Source: Arctopsyche grandis
Taxonomy: Eukaryota > Arthropoda > Insecta > Trichoptera > Hydropsychidae
NCBI RefSeq assembly: GCF_051622035.1
Contig: NC_135358.1
Coordinates: 8,783,001-8,847,000, forward strand
DNA: 64,000 nt
Direction of reading: 5' to 3'
In this document: piece by piece, positions 24,401-36,806 of the stretch
How positions within the stretch are numbered: the first letter of the stretch is position 1
How the letters are laid out: each line of letters opens with the position of its first letter
Translations under genes and position numbers: made by a program
Notes under the pieces: generated by a model
Database searches by the model: none
Told to the model about the DNA's origin: nothing
What the model saw: the letters and a program-made list of their open reading frames with translations, nothing else

Positions 24401-24901
24401 TTCCAGCGCGAAACGGCAAGGGTGAAAGATTACTACTATTCGTCGGTGTCATAGATATACTTCAATCGTACCGGTTCCGGAAAAAACTCGAACATACTTG
24501 GAAATCAATGATACACGACGGCGTAAGTTTTCAACACAGGCTTACCTAAATATTTCCTTTCTTTGATGTGGAATCTTAATTTATTTCATGTTTGTTTTTG
24601 TCTTTGTGTCATTAAGGATACTGTGTCTGTACATCGACCGAGTTTTTATGCGCAGCGGTTTCAAGATTTCATGGCAAAAAAAGTATTCATGAAAATTCCA
24701 TCTCGTAAGTAAATCTTTTATTGCATACATTAATAGATAATGAAATAACAGTAATGTTAAATAAATTTTTACTCTAATTTAGTCGAAGTAAATGCTTGCA
24801 TTTATATCGCTACGATCTGCATTCAAAGTATACTAATTGATTTTATGTATAAGAATTTGGATCACTCTAATTGCTTCAAGGTTCTGAAAGTTTTGAATGG
24901 T

Positions 24902-24936
<35 letters not shown>

Positions 24937-25514
24937 TGTTCATTTAAACAAGTTTTGATTTCAACATATTACATATATATATATATACACATGCTTTCTT
25001 ACGAGAGGTAAGGAAATATGTAGTAAAAAAAGCATTCATGTTCTCCACTTCATCAATTTTCTTAGTCTTTTAATCATATTGTTATGTTTAATTTTAACCA
25101 GATGCTTTTATTAATTTAATTATGAAATTTTTCCAAATGTATTTAGACTAAATGATTGGTTTCAGTATGTAGTTAAAATTTTACAAATAATAAAAGTACA
25201 AGAGTAATGTTTTAATTACATATTAATGAAGCTAAGATACATATATATATTTTTTAACAACAATAAGCTATGTATGAGTGTATTTATTTGGAAGTTTTAT
25301 TTTTATCATGTATGTACTCGTATATTATCCCATCACTTCTTACGTATTTATAGTTGACCTCCCGGAAATTAAGGGCAACCATCGCAAGTTCCGCACCCTT
25401 GTGACCAGTTATATAGGTAACATTTGAAAGTGAACGTTACAAGTAATAGTAATTTGACATTGTGTGCACGTCAAGTCGTTTTATTTCAACCATAGATTTT
25501 GTTGTGTTTTGTTT

Positions 25515-25590
<76 letters not shown>

Positions 25591-28500
25591 CATATATAGT
25601 TTAATTATATTATTATTATTATTTTGCATCACCACGCTTCTCGATGCTCAACACAGAATGAAATTTTAATTTTATTTATATAATAATACATATATCAAAT
25701 ATTTTTTAATGTGAAATTCTGCAATTTTAAAGCTTACATTTATAAAGCACTCATTTAAAGGTTTTTTTTAGCGATGTTGAATTTAATGTCGGTAAAATCA
25801 ATGATTGATACCACTAATACTTATTGTCAAACCATTTTTATGTGTGTATAATAGGCAACCATCAAGATAAGTTTGAAAAACCACAAAAATGTATAAATTG
25901 ATAATTTACATACATTCATAGATCATTAAATGTATATGTTTGTTATTTGGATGAAAGTGTAATAGACTTTATAATGCTAATTTATTTTTTTGTTATTGGT
26001 AAATTTCATATAATATGTAATGTCTAGTTTCAATTTTATTATATTACATTTAATTAAAATATTTCCTAAAATTTTGCATGCTAGTTTTAACATTTATACA
26101 ATTGTTTAATTTGACTAATTCACTGCTCTGCTCTGTACATACATACATATATTATTATAAAATATTTTTATCTAATGTTTTAATTTAGTTCATATAGTAA
26201 TTTTTATAATGTATTATAATATTATAATGCGATGTTTAATATACCAGTGTGAATTGGGCGTGATGCCCTAAATTCGATTTTACTGTGTGATTTTATAGAT
26301 CTGCAATATTAAATTAAATTACATTTTATTGATCTGTGCAACAAGCCAATAGAAAAGTGCTGTGCATGTTAGAAAATACAATGAATAATGAGAAATACAT
26401 AGAACGATTTCATTTGGAATGGAAACTCACTTTTGTAATAGTGCGATTTTTAGTACAAAAGAATAAGTCAACATTAATTATATTATATATGCTTTTTTTA
26501 GGGTTTTTGAAGAATGAATATTTTTGTAAATATAAAATTAATATTATGTTAAGCTTTTAATTATATAATAAAATTTATAGAGGCACATATGTATCTGTAT
26601 GTTTAATACAAATGTTACTTGCTTTTTTTTCTCTTGTGCATAAAATTTTGCAATTGGATTGGAAACTTCATCCATGGAGGGTTTAGTAAGTAGTATATTA
26701 GAAATCAGTTACTTGGTTGTTGTTTTTTTAGTATATACATATGTTCTGCGTTATTTATATTATACTTATTTTAAGTATATCACCCGCTTAATTTTTGTTA
26801 ATATTATTGGCTTATTTTTTAATTCAATAAACTTCTTATTTTTAACTTCAAAAAAATGATGAAATTTAAATGTTTTTTTTTTTAATACTAATGGTTATAT
26901 TTTAAAAATTGATTTTCATAATTAATTTGCATGTAGTTATACATATGTATATTTATAATTAATTGTATTTGATTAGTCTGACCATCTTATGAGACTTGTT
27001 GAGAATGTTTTATAATTCACATTTCGATGTTTTTCACTCTGATTATAATATTTTCATATCGATTTTGTTATTTAATTACATATATCTGAGTTATCATAAT
27101 TTTTACGTCTACTTACATTATTCATATTAATTTTGTTTAAAAAATATTCATGTTAGGCCTTCGCATGCAGTATTTGGTGCTACTTTAGTATGCAGTCTAC
27201 CTTCACATATCTACTTTAGTGTGCGATCTACCTTCACGTTTTTACTTTCATATGCGGTCTCAGTTCTCGCGTGTGACACTGAGGCTGAATAATACCAACC
27301 CTAGCAACCTAATCTCCAATGAATAGGGCCAACCTTAACTTAACCTAACCTATCCTGACCCTTAAATAAATAGGTGTTGGCTGCTAAGATATCTTTTCAC
27401 AAATAAAAAACATATCTTAGCAGCCAACATCTATTTCTTTAAGGGTCAGGATAGGTTAGGTTAAGTTAAGGTTGGCCCTATTCATTTAAGATTTGATTAA
27501 GAGATGTGTATGACAACATATGGGGCGGCTGGAAAAAACTTGTAGTAAACATTTCGTTGTTCGCAATTGTAATAAACATTTCGTTGCTACGATACAAATA
27601 AAAAAAATAGCCGACTGCGATTCAAAGGTAGATCGCATGCTAAGGTAGACCGTATACTAAAGAAGCATCCAGTATTTGATGTTTTTATTTTGAAAACTGT
27701 ATTTATTGTATACATATTGATTAATATTTGAAAATGAAATACTACTGATTTTGACATATTGTACTGTCTACATATGAGCCGCTATATTTGAAAGTGGCAG
27801 AAGTCCAATTTTCAGTTCCATAAACACTATTTCAGCTGGACTTAATTTACCAATTGCTATCACTACTTTTGATTCGGCATGTCCAGAATCTCGAAAAGCA
27901 GAATAAACTTATTATGGCTACCAGTATTTTTAAATATTGTAAAAAGTATTATATTTAATGTCTTGAGAGATATTTCTCGAATTGAAGAAAAGTGGACTTG
28001 CCACAATTTAAAATATAACGGCTTATATATTGTTTATTTTTCAGTTATTTTAATTAAAATATGTTTAAAATATTTTACTAGATGATATCTTCTGTCCTTT
28101 TTCTAATAATTTTTATGTTGTATTTCAAATTAATTTTATAATTGTGTGGTTATACTTCTTATTTGTTAACAGTGTTGCGATAATTAGGTTTTCTGTACTT
28201 TTATTCTTCTAATTATTATTTTTAAGGAAATTATTATGATTGTTGTTAAGTTTATTATTTTCACACTATGTTGTTAAATCATCGAAAAATGTTTTCAGAT
28301 TTTTTTGTCTATATGGTTTTTTCTATGTTCACCGCAGTTACTGGTTTAAAATTTGCCATTACTAACAAAATAGTCTTTTTATGTGTAATATGTGTTTTTG
28401 ATGTATTCGCATGACTTGCTGTTGTCTTAGTTTTATAATAATTTAACATCTTAACGGTCTTCCAATTTTTATTTTAGATATGCCCCTATCATTTTTGACT

Positions 28501-31500
28501 GAACTGAACAAGCAATGTTAACGGAAATATATCATACTTACGATAAAAATGAATAGGGGGATTCACATCAGCTATAAATATGAATACATTCATTAATAAG
28601 CAATGAATATACATTCATATATAGTGAAGTGATTAATATGCATGATTTTTATTTGAATTTTTAACTGTTACTGCAAATATATTGATTTATATTTTCTTAG
28701 AATATGATTTTGTATTTGGCCTAATTATTGTCAGATGTTTAAAAAAACGTCTGTTTTTAAGTAGATAATTACATGAAAACTAAAGAAACAGTTACTTTTT
28801 GCTTACAAGCAATTGCTATTTATTTACATTTTTGTTTTCAATTTATATATTTACTCTTTTGTTTGCACCGTCATTAGATAATTCAAATATTTGTTCTCGT
28901 GCCTATATTTAGCATGAGCTAATTTTTTTCACTTTCAGTATTATATGTGTAGTTAGTTTTTTGTTCGAAATTGTTTTTCATTATATTAATGCTATTTAAA
29001 TTTCTTTGCAGCATTAAAACACTCACCATCGAAGAGGAAAAGTATTTCCAGAACCTTAAAACCCCAAGATGAGCTGGAAACGTCAGGTATGTTATCTTGT
29101 TTCACCAATATGTGAAATGCGATGAGCTTCTGTTTTACTATCTAGATTTAGGGAATACAAAATAACCCTATACATATGTATATCATCAGTTCAAAGTTAA
29201 TTCTTAAAACAATATAAAACAGAGGCGTCTCGTAAATCACTTACGAATCATCAGTGTTGTAAATGAATCTCAAACATACATAATTTGCATCAATTATTGT
29301 TTCAACACATTTTTTATAATTTTTTTTCTAAATATGTTTCTGCATCTTTTTTCAAGTGCACTTTGTTTACAACATGTTTGATTTTTTTTTCACTTATATA
29401 TCATTGGACTAGTAACGTTGCTGAAATTTTTAATTTTCTTTCTAAAATTCAATTCTGATTATTCAGTGTTACAAAAATATATCACATTTTATTTAGTTCT
29501 CTAACACCACCTTTACTTTAAATTTTATGTATGTTGTAGTGTATGTATGTAGTTTAATTTGTATATATTTATATCACACGTCTTTCAATGATTTCATATA
29601 AGAACTCACAGCTAGCAACTTTCAAAATTGCATGCCAGTAAACAGCAAACATGTTCATTAAATTTAATACTATCCAATCTATTGACAATCGTATTAATCT
29701 TCGACATCAATAATTTTTCTGTTGGCAGATAGTTTGTATTTTTTTTTTTACTCCACTCGTATAACACAACTCGTCTGCTTTGAAATTATAAATATGAATG
29801 TTGCATTTGGAAATGAACATTTTTGTCTCGGGCTTTGTATTTAACTGTAATACTATACAAAATATGCAGAGCTATATAAATCATGTCAAATGATTCTAAC
29901 TTGAACATGCTTTTGGCTGTTAGTTGCCAGATATCGCAGACTAAATATATAGAGATATGATAGTTGATCGATCGTCACCTGTAATTTCTCTATAGATTTT
30001 TGTTTGATATCTGATAACACTTGAGCAACAAAAAAAAAATACCAGAGCGGAGACTAGCCAATCTTTACTAAGTTTGACCCACTGAATTCGAATATGATAT
30101 TGATTTCTGTTGGTGGGTGATCGTTTACGAGATATGAGCGTTTAAAAAAATCCGCGATTTTTAGTTTTTTGGCTTTTGCGGTCTTAAACTCAAAATTTAG
30201 GATTGTTACGCTCAAAGTGAGTATTGGAATCAATAGTCAGATATTTTTCCTATTAATTGTTATATTTCATTGCTTTAAATTACTTATAATTAATTGTCTA
30301 GCGAATTTTAAAAGTCAAAAATATATTTTTTTTCCGTGCTATTTTTCATTTATTTGGCAAATTTTTTACTTCACCACGTTTATAAGGATTGGTTTTCTAT
30401 CTCAATATATTTTTTTTATCTAAACGTACTACAGTCCGACCGCTGTACTCTGTGAGGTGGATTATATGCCATCTCGCTTGCCCTAACATATTACGCGATA
30501 CAACCATATATACAACGAAAGCATTTAAATTGCAATTACCGCTTTAGTTAGTACGTTTAGATAAAAAAAAAAAAATATTGAGATAGAAAACCAAACCTTA
30601 TAAACGTGGTGAAATAAAAAATTTGCCAAATAAATGAAAAATAGCATGGAAAAAAATCCGTAAAAAAAAATATATTTTTGACTTTTAAAATTCGCTAGAC
30701 AATTAATTAGAAGTAATTTAAAGCAATGAAATATAACAATTATTAGGAAAAATATCTAACTATTGATTCCAATACTCACTTTGAGCGTAACAATCCTAAA
30801 TTTTGAGTTAAAGACCGCAAAAGCCAAAAAACTGTAAAAATCGCGGATTTTTTTAAACGCTCATATCTCGTAAACGATCACCCACCAACAAAAATCAATA
30901 TCATATTCGAATTCAGTGGGTCAAACTTAGTAAAGCTTGGCTAGTCTCCGCTCTGGTAACTCAAAATCGTGATTTTTTGTTGCTCAGTGTAATCATTTTA
31001 ACCGTGTGTATAAAAGGCAAATGCCTAAAATTATATGATTTTTTTACTATCACTTTTATTATTGCTGCACTTGTGCACATGAAACGATGTCAGGTTTGGT
31101 TTTAGATAGTGTGAAAGGTATCTTCAAAGGTGTGGTGTTAGTTACATGAACTCTTTATTCTTTAGATGTGGGATGTAAATCTTATTAAAGGTTGTCTCCT
31201 GTGCCGTGAAGTGGTCAGCTCTGTGCAAGTATAAAATAATTATTTTAAATCAAAAACTGCACCGAGAGCTTTGAAAGCAATCTATTTGAATTTAAGAATA
31301 AATCAAGATTACCTTGGTGTAATTCGATCTTCTTGTCCCTGTATTAATCTGCTTATTTTAATAAGCCATCATTAGTCTAGAATGAATAGCTAGGATTGTA
31401 ATTTAAACATGTATGATTTAAAAAGTTGATCGGTGAGTGAATGTATTGCATGGATATATTCACAGGACCCAGCACATCATATCAGCAGTCTGAAGAAGTC

Positions 31501-32562
31501 CAGTTTCCTAGAATATTATGGGCTGATCCCAGTAAACCCAAGATACCCGATATTCCTGAAGATTTTAGACTTTCCACCGTTCCTGAAAACTCGGTGGAGA
31601 TGGATTACTTAAATGCAGAATACTCTAGAAGATTTTCGTCTAGTTCTGAAAGTTTTGATTCTAGAATACCTTCACCTCTAGGTACTTATTCTGATACGTC
31701 TAGTGTTGCTAGATGGCATACAAGAAGTCCACAAAGCTACTCTAATGAAAGGCAATATAATTCTATGAAGGACTCTTTACCAACATTTAAAACTTTGCCC
31801 AAATCTTCTAAACCATCTAATCGTAAAATATCTTTTGCTGTGGACAGTGAAGTAGGCAATCTACTTACTCCTATACAACAGTGCCAATGCTCTGCAAGCA
31901 GTCATAATAGTATACCGGAGAGTTTGAAAGATGTCCCATTTATAGACAATGTTGACGATCCACCATCGCTTACAACTGATAGCAATGATCTTAAGAAAGA
32001 TGAAATTGATGTGGTTGATGAATCTGCAAAAATAGAAATGGATCATAAAAATCAAAATGAAGAATATCTGTCTCAGGATGACTCGACATCAAGAAAATCA
32101 GTCGATAGTGGATTCTTTAACAGTGTGAAAAAGAGTTTCGCAAATTTTTTCTCATTAAAATCGAGCAAAAGTGATCTAAAAAAATCGCCTTCAGCTTCAA
32201 CTGAAACTACCAAAATCGTTCAAAATGATGCTAAAAATGTCCAAAATAATAAAAAAGATAATACTAATCCAAATCAGCTTGAAATAAATGTACCTGCAGT
32301 GACTTCAAAAAATGATGATGGTGAATCAGTAATTCCATCTAATTTTATTGATGAATGTGTGGACGATGATTTAGCTATTCTTCCTTACAAAGAAAACCAC
32401 ATTGATATAGCGAAAGAAATTGAAATTTGTACTGATTTTGCAGACAGTGATGTCTTGGAACCTGATTTAAATGTCTCGTGGAATAACCGAAAAATGAAAT
32501 CTTCTTTTAAAACGAATCACACGACCGCAAACGAAACGTATAAACCGATTCAAATGACTTGA
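18474..32562 (+). CDS. PIP5K1: type I phosphatidylinositol-4-phosphate 5-kinase, long isoform A
   Basis: It makes PI(4,5)P2 from PI4P at membranes (family knowledge). Exons: 18474-18624, 18767-18792, 20843-20948, 21031-21242, 21320-21484, 21575-21727, 21814-21966, 22050-22198, 22458-22508, 24205-24297, 24390-24522, 24617-24704, 29012-29086, 31466-32562. All are phase-consistent, giving 883 residues. Visible motifs: glycine loop GASGS (about 180), ATP-binding Lys in FIIKTV (about 197), [11 protein letters not shown] (261-271), MDYSLL (324-329), VIDILQ with metal-binding Asp (about 442), and activation loop KKLEHTW with Glu at about 454. That Glu is the type I specificity residue; type II kinases have Ala there. 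The N-terminus is Ala/Ser-rich. The C-terminal exon is a 365-residue low-complexity Ser/Asn/Asp tail ending in TGA, with AATAAA at 32771. Exon 22458-22508 (17 codons) can be skipped in frame. Confidence 0.93.
18793..20842. other. PIP5K intron 2
   Basis: AT-rich intron with one TA-flanked element (19519-19987). That element splits an older repeat whose halves resemble each other (GATAGAGGATAA / GTAGAGGATAAC, TCGATCGT, ATCTCTTT at 19330-19515 and 20028-20190). No gene seen. Confidence 0.5.
19519..19987. mobile_element. 469 bp TIR element with TA target duplication
   Basis: It starts AGGTGACCATTC and ends with the complement (GAAAAAAATGGTCACCT region), flanked by TA on both sides. Sub-terminal GTACTG / CAGTAC words recur. 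There is no transposase. The TA duplication suggests Tc1/mariner-like mobilisation, but the GGTGACCA terminus is also found in hAT-derived MITEs. Confidence 0.6.
22509..24204. other. PIP5K intron 9
   Basis: AT-rich intron largely occupied by the mariner-like TIR element at 23066-23767. The rest shows no gene. Confidence 0.6.
23066..23767. mobile_element. 702 bp mariner-like fold-back element
   Basis: Long imperfect inverted arms begin GACCGGAGCGAAAAACG on the left and the complement of GACTGGAGCGAAAAACG on the right, with TA at both borders (23064-23065, 23768-23769). Arms pair for well over 100 bp (for example TAGTGGAAAACTTTC and AATCGATTTAT words). No transposase ORF. Confidence 0.7.
24906..24940. 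repeat. (GT)n microsatellite
   Basis: An uninterrupted GT dinucleotide run ending in GCGCGTGT, inside a PIP5K intron. Confidence 0.9.
25354..25416 (+). CDS. PIP5K1: PIP5K optional 21-codon exon
   Basis: A 63-base phase 1-to-1 stretch flanked by TATAG and GGTAAC reads [20 protein letters not shown]. It lies between PIP5K exons 24617-24704 and 29012-29086, both of which fit with or without it. If included it inserts 21 residues just after the kinase core (MKIPS..). Clean splice sites and phase support a cassette exon. I do not recognise the sequence in other PIP5Ks. Confidence 0.6.
25519..25583. repeat. (AT)n microsatellite
   Basis: About 65 bases of uninterrupted AT dinucleotide, shortly after the optional exon at 25354-25416. 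Length is likely polymorphic. Confidence 0.95.
27177..27669. mobile_element. nested fold-back element, 9 bp target duplication
   Basis: Outer arms carry TCTTTAGTAT / CTTTAGTATGC and repeated TCTACCTT words in inverted orientation, flanked by direct CAGTATTTG copies (27168-27176, 27670-27678). Inside lies a second palindrome (27310-27390 versus 27405-27492) with AGCAGCCAACA and CTTAACCTAACCTATCCTGA words. The inner core is related to the CCTAA-rich core at 9745-9797. Confidence 0.75.
29087..31465. other. PIP5K intron before terminal exon A
   Basis: AT-rich, dominated by the CACT-terminated palindromic element at 30018-30989. The remaining sequence has no gene. Confidence 0.6.
30018..30989. 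mobile_element. 972 bp palindromic CACTA-like element
   Basis: Arms of about 400 bp (30018-30425 and 30550-30989) are inverted copies. Ends are CACTTGAGCAACAAAAAA and, on the other side, the complement of CACTGAGCAACAAAAAA, with TAA directly repeated at 30015-30017 and 30990-30992. CACT termini plus a 3 bp duplication fit the CACTA/EnSpm group. There is no transposase, so it is a fold-back derivative. Confidence 0.75.
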
Positions 32563-34465
32563 ATTCAATCATTGATTACCTCCTCGAAATATAATAAAAA
32601 TATAATAGAAAAGTCATATGTTGCTAAATATGTTTTGATATTGCATATTTAAAATGCGCCCGAAAATGTATTTAAATATTAATACTCGCACAAAATATTA
32701 TGCACGATAATTATCTTTTTAAGGGAAAATTTTTATTTTACTTAATAATTTTATAGAAGCAAATCAAATCAATAAATTAATGTGCCTTATATTTTGATAC
32801 TTTATAAATTAATATATATATTTTTAAATAATATTAAGCATTAATTTATTGTACACATGCATTTATTTAAGAATTGCAAATAACTAAGATTATTCCATTT
32901 TATTTGTTATCTTTTTGATATATTTGTTGATGTGTACAGTTTAAACGAAATTGTATGTTGAAATTTTTTCTTTTTTATTGAACTTTTATTTTATTAAAAG
33001 TTATTTCACCTTTTTATTTTAAATTTGTACCTGAGAAAATTTAGGCTCTATATTATTGATAATCGATTAAAGTCATAAAGTCCTCAAAATTAACTGATAA
33101 TTTAAATATTTGTGTTTTACACACTATTCCTATTTTGGTTTGCCTAATGTATGAATTGAGGTATTGATGAAATTTTTTTTTTAGTCTTTGAATTTTATAA
33201 AACAAATCAAAAGTAATATATGCACCAGTATATTATAATGATTTTTTTTCATTTTGTTTATAAATTATTAATCGTGATATAATGACCAAAACATGTATAT
33301 GTATAATAAATATTATAAAACAATTAGATTTTTTGATTGTCATTCTTCAGGTTAACAGTCCATTACATTACAAATCATAATACAAATTCATAATTGCAAC
33401 TCTTAAGTATGGAACTCTACTTAATGTTTCGAACCCATATTGTTTATTTCTTGAGGTAGTAGAAATATCTATGAACAAACCGTGCAAAATGGCAAAGTTT
33501 CAAAACGATCAGAAGAATGTAGGAATTTCACCTAAAGTGAAATAGAAAAGAGCCTTGTAAAAATACCATTATCTTTATGTATGTTTTATCTTAATATAAC
33601 GAATGAGAAAATATACTACATCTAAGTGCATGGTTTTATGTTTATTATATTTATGATAATTCAAATCAGATATAAACATAGTATTTTCCAATATACGTAT
33701 GTATTTTGTATTTTCCAATATACGTATGAAAATACAACAAAAACACGTATATTTGGACTGACCACTTCACTTTCATTATTTTATCACATTTATTCCCAAC
33801 AAATCTATCATTTTGTGCTTTGTTTTGGACATTTTGTTTAAACAAGGTGTTTTTTTTTTGGTTGTAGGGTGATAGTAGATATAATATAAAATACAAGTTA
33901 TCCTAATCATTAACAAACAAATTATCTACATATTTTCATTGAATGCTTTCAAACGTTTTATTATTTAAAATACTTGAATGACAACAAAAAATATAAAACA
34001 ATCAATGATTAGATGTGATGATCGATTTGTTGAATCATTTCGAAACACTGCTTGAGTTCACATCAAATTTCAGATGTATACACGAAAATTTTCTTTCTTT
34101 TTGTTATGCATTCTAATACATACCTATATGAAGTTCACAAATACATTGCATGTAGTTCTCTTGTTGCTAGTGGTTGATGACATTTTGACTAACAATTAAG
34201 GAGATTTTGGGGCCTTCAGTTTAAAATTCGCAAACACACAAATACGCATTGCAGGTGAAGGTGTGTGAATTTGGAATGTTTGTGTCGATTTGCATGTAAT
34301 ATTCTAGTAGAATTCGTAGTGAACACACGTTGATTTCCACAATTTTAAGAGAATAATTGTTTCAATTTTATATGTACAATGTTCATGCTATCCCTGGAAA
34401 TAACCCCGACCATATCAATGGCAATGAAATCACTTAATAACAAATGGATGATGTTGTTAATGTAG
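32563..34465. other. 3'UTR of PIP5K isoform A and following intron
   Basis: Very AT-rich after the TGA at 32560-32562. AATAAA at 32771-32776 is a plausible polyadenylation signal. A direct duplication of TTCCAATATACGTATG occurs at 33685-33728. No gene recognised. Confidence 0.5.
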
Positions 34466-34504
34466 GAGTTGCCAGTTCCAGCGGAATAGGCAGCACGAAG
34501 GCAG
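34466..34504 (+). CDS. PIP5K1: PIP5K optional 13-codon microexon
   Basis: A 39-base phase 1-to-1 exon (TAATGTAG acceptor, GCAG then GTGAG donor) encodes GVASSSGIGSTKA. It fits between exon 29012-29086 and the terminal exons at 35350 or 38427. It is Ser/Gly-rich like the surrounding tails. Confidence 0.55.
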
Positions 34505-35349
34505 GTGAGAAAAGATATTCTGTGATATTAATTTATATTGTATATTATAAATTCTTAATAGTAATCTGTGTCCTAACTCATGGGCTTGAATGTGAACACA
34601 TTTAAAATTCATAAGTGACGTAACTTGAACGTAAACTATTGACGAAAAAGTTTCATCTAATTGAACCGTAAGGGTTTCATTTTATGTACATATGTATGTA
34701 GTTACGTCACTAAATACATGTTGAGCTTTCTTAATGTATTATCAGTGTTGTGCAAAAATGTGTTACACATTGAATTTTGCTGTAATACTTGGCTTAACTG
34801 TTTCAATGGTAAACTGAGTTGTTTTGAAGATGTATGTATGCGTGTATACTGACAATTGCTTACATTATATTGTCATTTTTTTAATTTTCATGCTGCTATC
34901 TCTTTGGCTGTCTGTATGTATAAAAAAACCTACTTTTAATAACATATTCATTACTATAACACATCCGACGACTAATCCATTTCAACTGAACTCACTCTCA
35001 TATATCACAATCATATGATTTTTCTTTGCCGCATTTAAAATTCATTTTGCTGTCAACACACTAAAAACTCTTGATGACATCAATAAGCCGTTATGAAAAC
35101 GAAATATAATTTCAAACATTTAATACTATGACATTTTTTTTTATATATGCTGTATCTTTTCATGTGCCAAATTTTATCGGAACTATAACAATTAAATGGT
35201 TTTTAAATAAAAAAAAAACAAATTTTTCATGTATACAATAACTTTTCTGTCGTTATTCTTTGATTCATTGCACATGCTTGTGTGGTGATTTTGTAAACGT
35301 AATCGGTATGCTTGGTTTGTAAAAATATGTGCTTACTCATTATTATTAG

Positions 35350-36806
35350 CGAGTCCTTCAGAATCTGACATGCATCTTAGCGTATCTAATATATCTTCGG
35401 CACCTCTACCTTACCCTGCCGTGTTGAAAGGTGCTCAAAAACAAAAAGTTCCACCTCCGGTGCCGCCCCGGGGCTCACCCAAAATAAAGAAAAGTGGTGG
35501 ATCTTCGCAGCATTCTCCAAACAAAGGTGAATATAGTCTTCATCGCCAATTGCAACATAAAATTGCAGAGAGTGAATTGAAACGTTTCCAAATCACGAAT
35601 AATTTTCATAACGACAGTGCGCTACAAGTAAACAACACCTTTCACAGTCTGAAAATTCATTCAGATGCAACATTGAACAATGTTTCGCTACATAATTATG
35701 GAGATTTTGTATTTGATGCGCTGGAACACGATTCGAATGATGATGATAGTCTTTCTTCCATTCATAGTCCGTTTGAAGACGATGGATTAGATTTCGATGG
35801 TATTGTGGAAGAATGTGAATACATTAGTAGAGAGTGTATAAGTAAGCCTGTCTTTATTAAACCATTGACAGAGCTCAGTTGTAAAGAAAAGGATATTAAA
35901 ACTCAGACTAATAACATGGAAAACTTTAATGATGATCCCGATATTAGAGCGAATCTTCATGAACCTAATGATCAACCAAAAAAATCCTTTGGAATGCAAA
36001 AGTTTATGCATAAAAAACATAGTACCAAAGAAAATATTTATCAAGTCGATGTCCATAACTTTGAGACTAAATCAAATAAAAATGTGGATCCAACCACTCT
36101 CGTTTCAAGTGGGCACACTCACCGCAAGATGTTAAAAAGCCCTGACTTTGCAAGTTCTAAAATATTAAAAACTTTATCTGATAATATAAATAAATTTTCC
36201 AGGAAATCACCTGTTGATTATCCTGTGGAATCTACACAGGGCAAAGCAACGGGTGCCGATACATTTTTCTTTAATTTGAAGAAGAACAAAAGTAAATGTC
36301 TCGCTCCGTTAGCGCCTGGAGTAAAAAATCCAAAAATGTCGCCAGCCAAGTTTGAAATTAAAACGTATCCGGAAGAACATAAATCAATTGAAAATAAAAG
36401 TTTTGTTTATGCAAGTGATGCAAAGTCTAAAATAAATTGGTTTCAAAAACAAGTGTTGCATTTGGAGACCAGTCCAGAACAGAGTGTTAGAAAATCGCTT
36501 CGCATGGACCATGAAAAAGTTTCAAACCTGAAGAAGGGCTTCGACATGCCAACCGCTAAAATCAAAATCATGAATGACGATTGTATCGAAAAATATTTGA
36601 TTCGTGACCAAAAATTGTTGGAAATATACTCTGGATATGTGAGCGACAAGGTCAAACATTTCTCGTCGAATACAGACTTGAACTTGGACGATTCAAAGAA
36701 AAGTGAAAATCAAATGCAAATTGCTATTCCGAATGCTGTCATAGAAAAAAATAAAAATGTCTTTGGAAATGTAAAAATTTATATCGATATTGAAGATTCG
36801 ATATAA
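35350..36806 (+). CDS. PIP5K1: PIP5K alternative terminal exon B (485 codons)
   Basis: A phase-1 acceptor (ATTATTAG) opens a 1457-base uninterrupted frame to a TAA, compatible with splicing from 29086 or from the microexon at 34504. This gives a 1003-residue kinase without the microexon. The tail starts SPSESDMHLSVSN, then has a proline-rich PPPVPPRGSPK segment, a typical SH3-ligand pattern, then long Ser/Asn/Asp/Lys-rich, probably disordered sequence. It is unlike tail A and long for PIP5K. It could also belong to a separate nested gene, but the open frame begins precisely at a phase-matched acceptor. Confidence 0.65.

Larger units (their letters stand above)
25417..29011. other. PIP5K intron before the conserved PLKHSPSK exon
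   Basis: Very AT-rich, with one fold-back element (27177-27669) and an AT microsatellite. Short frames at 26336, 26659 and 27879 are hydrophobic AT-driven translations with no splice logic. I see no other gene. Confidence 0.6.

Noticed and set aside
27319-27492. Interstitial telomere array
   Set aside because: The CCTAA words are not a regular tandem TTAGG array; they belong to an inverted repeat unit.
30169-30423. 84-codon hydrophobic frame
   Set aside because: It lies within one arm of the CACT-terminated palindrome and is T-rich.
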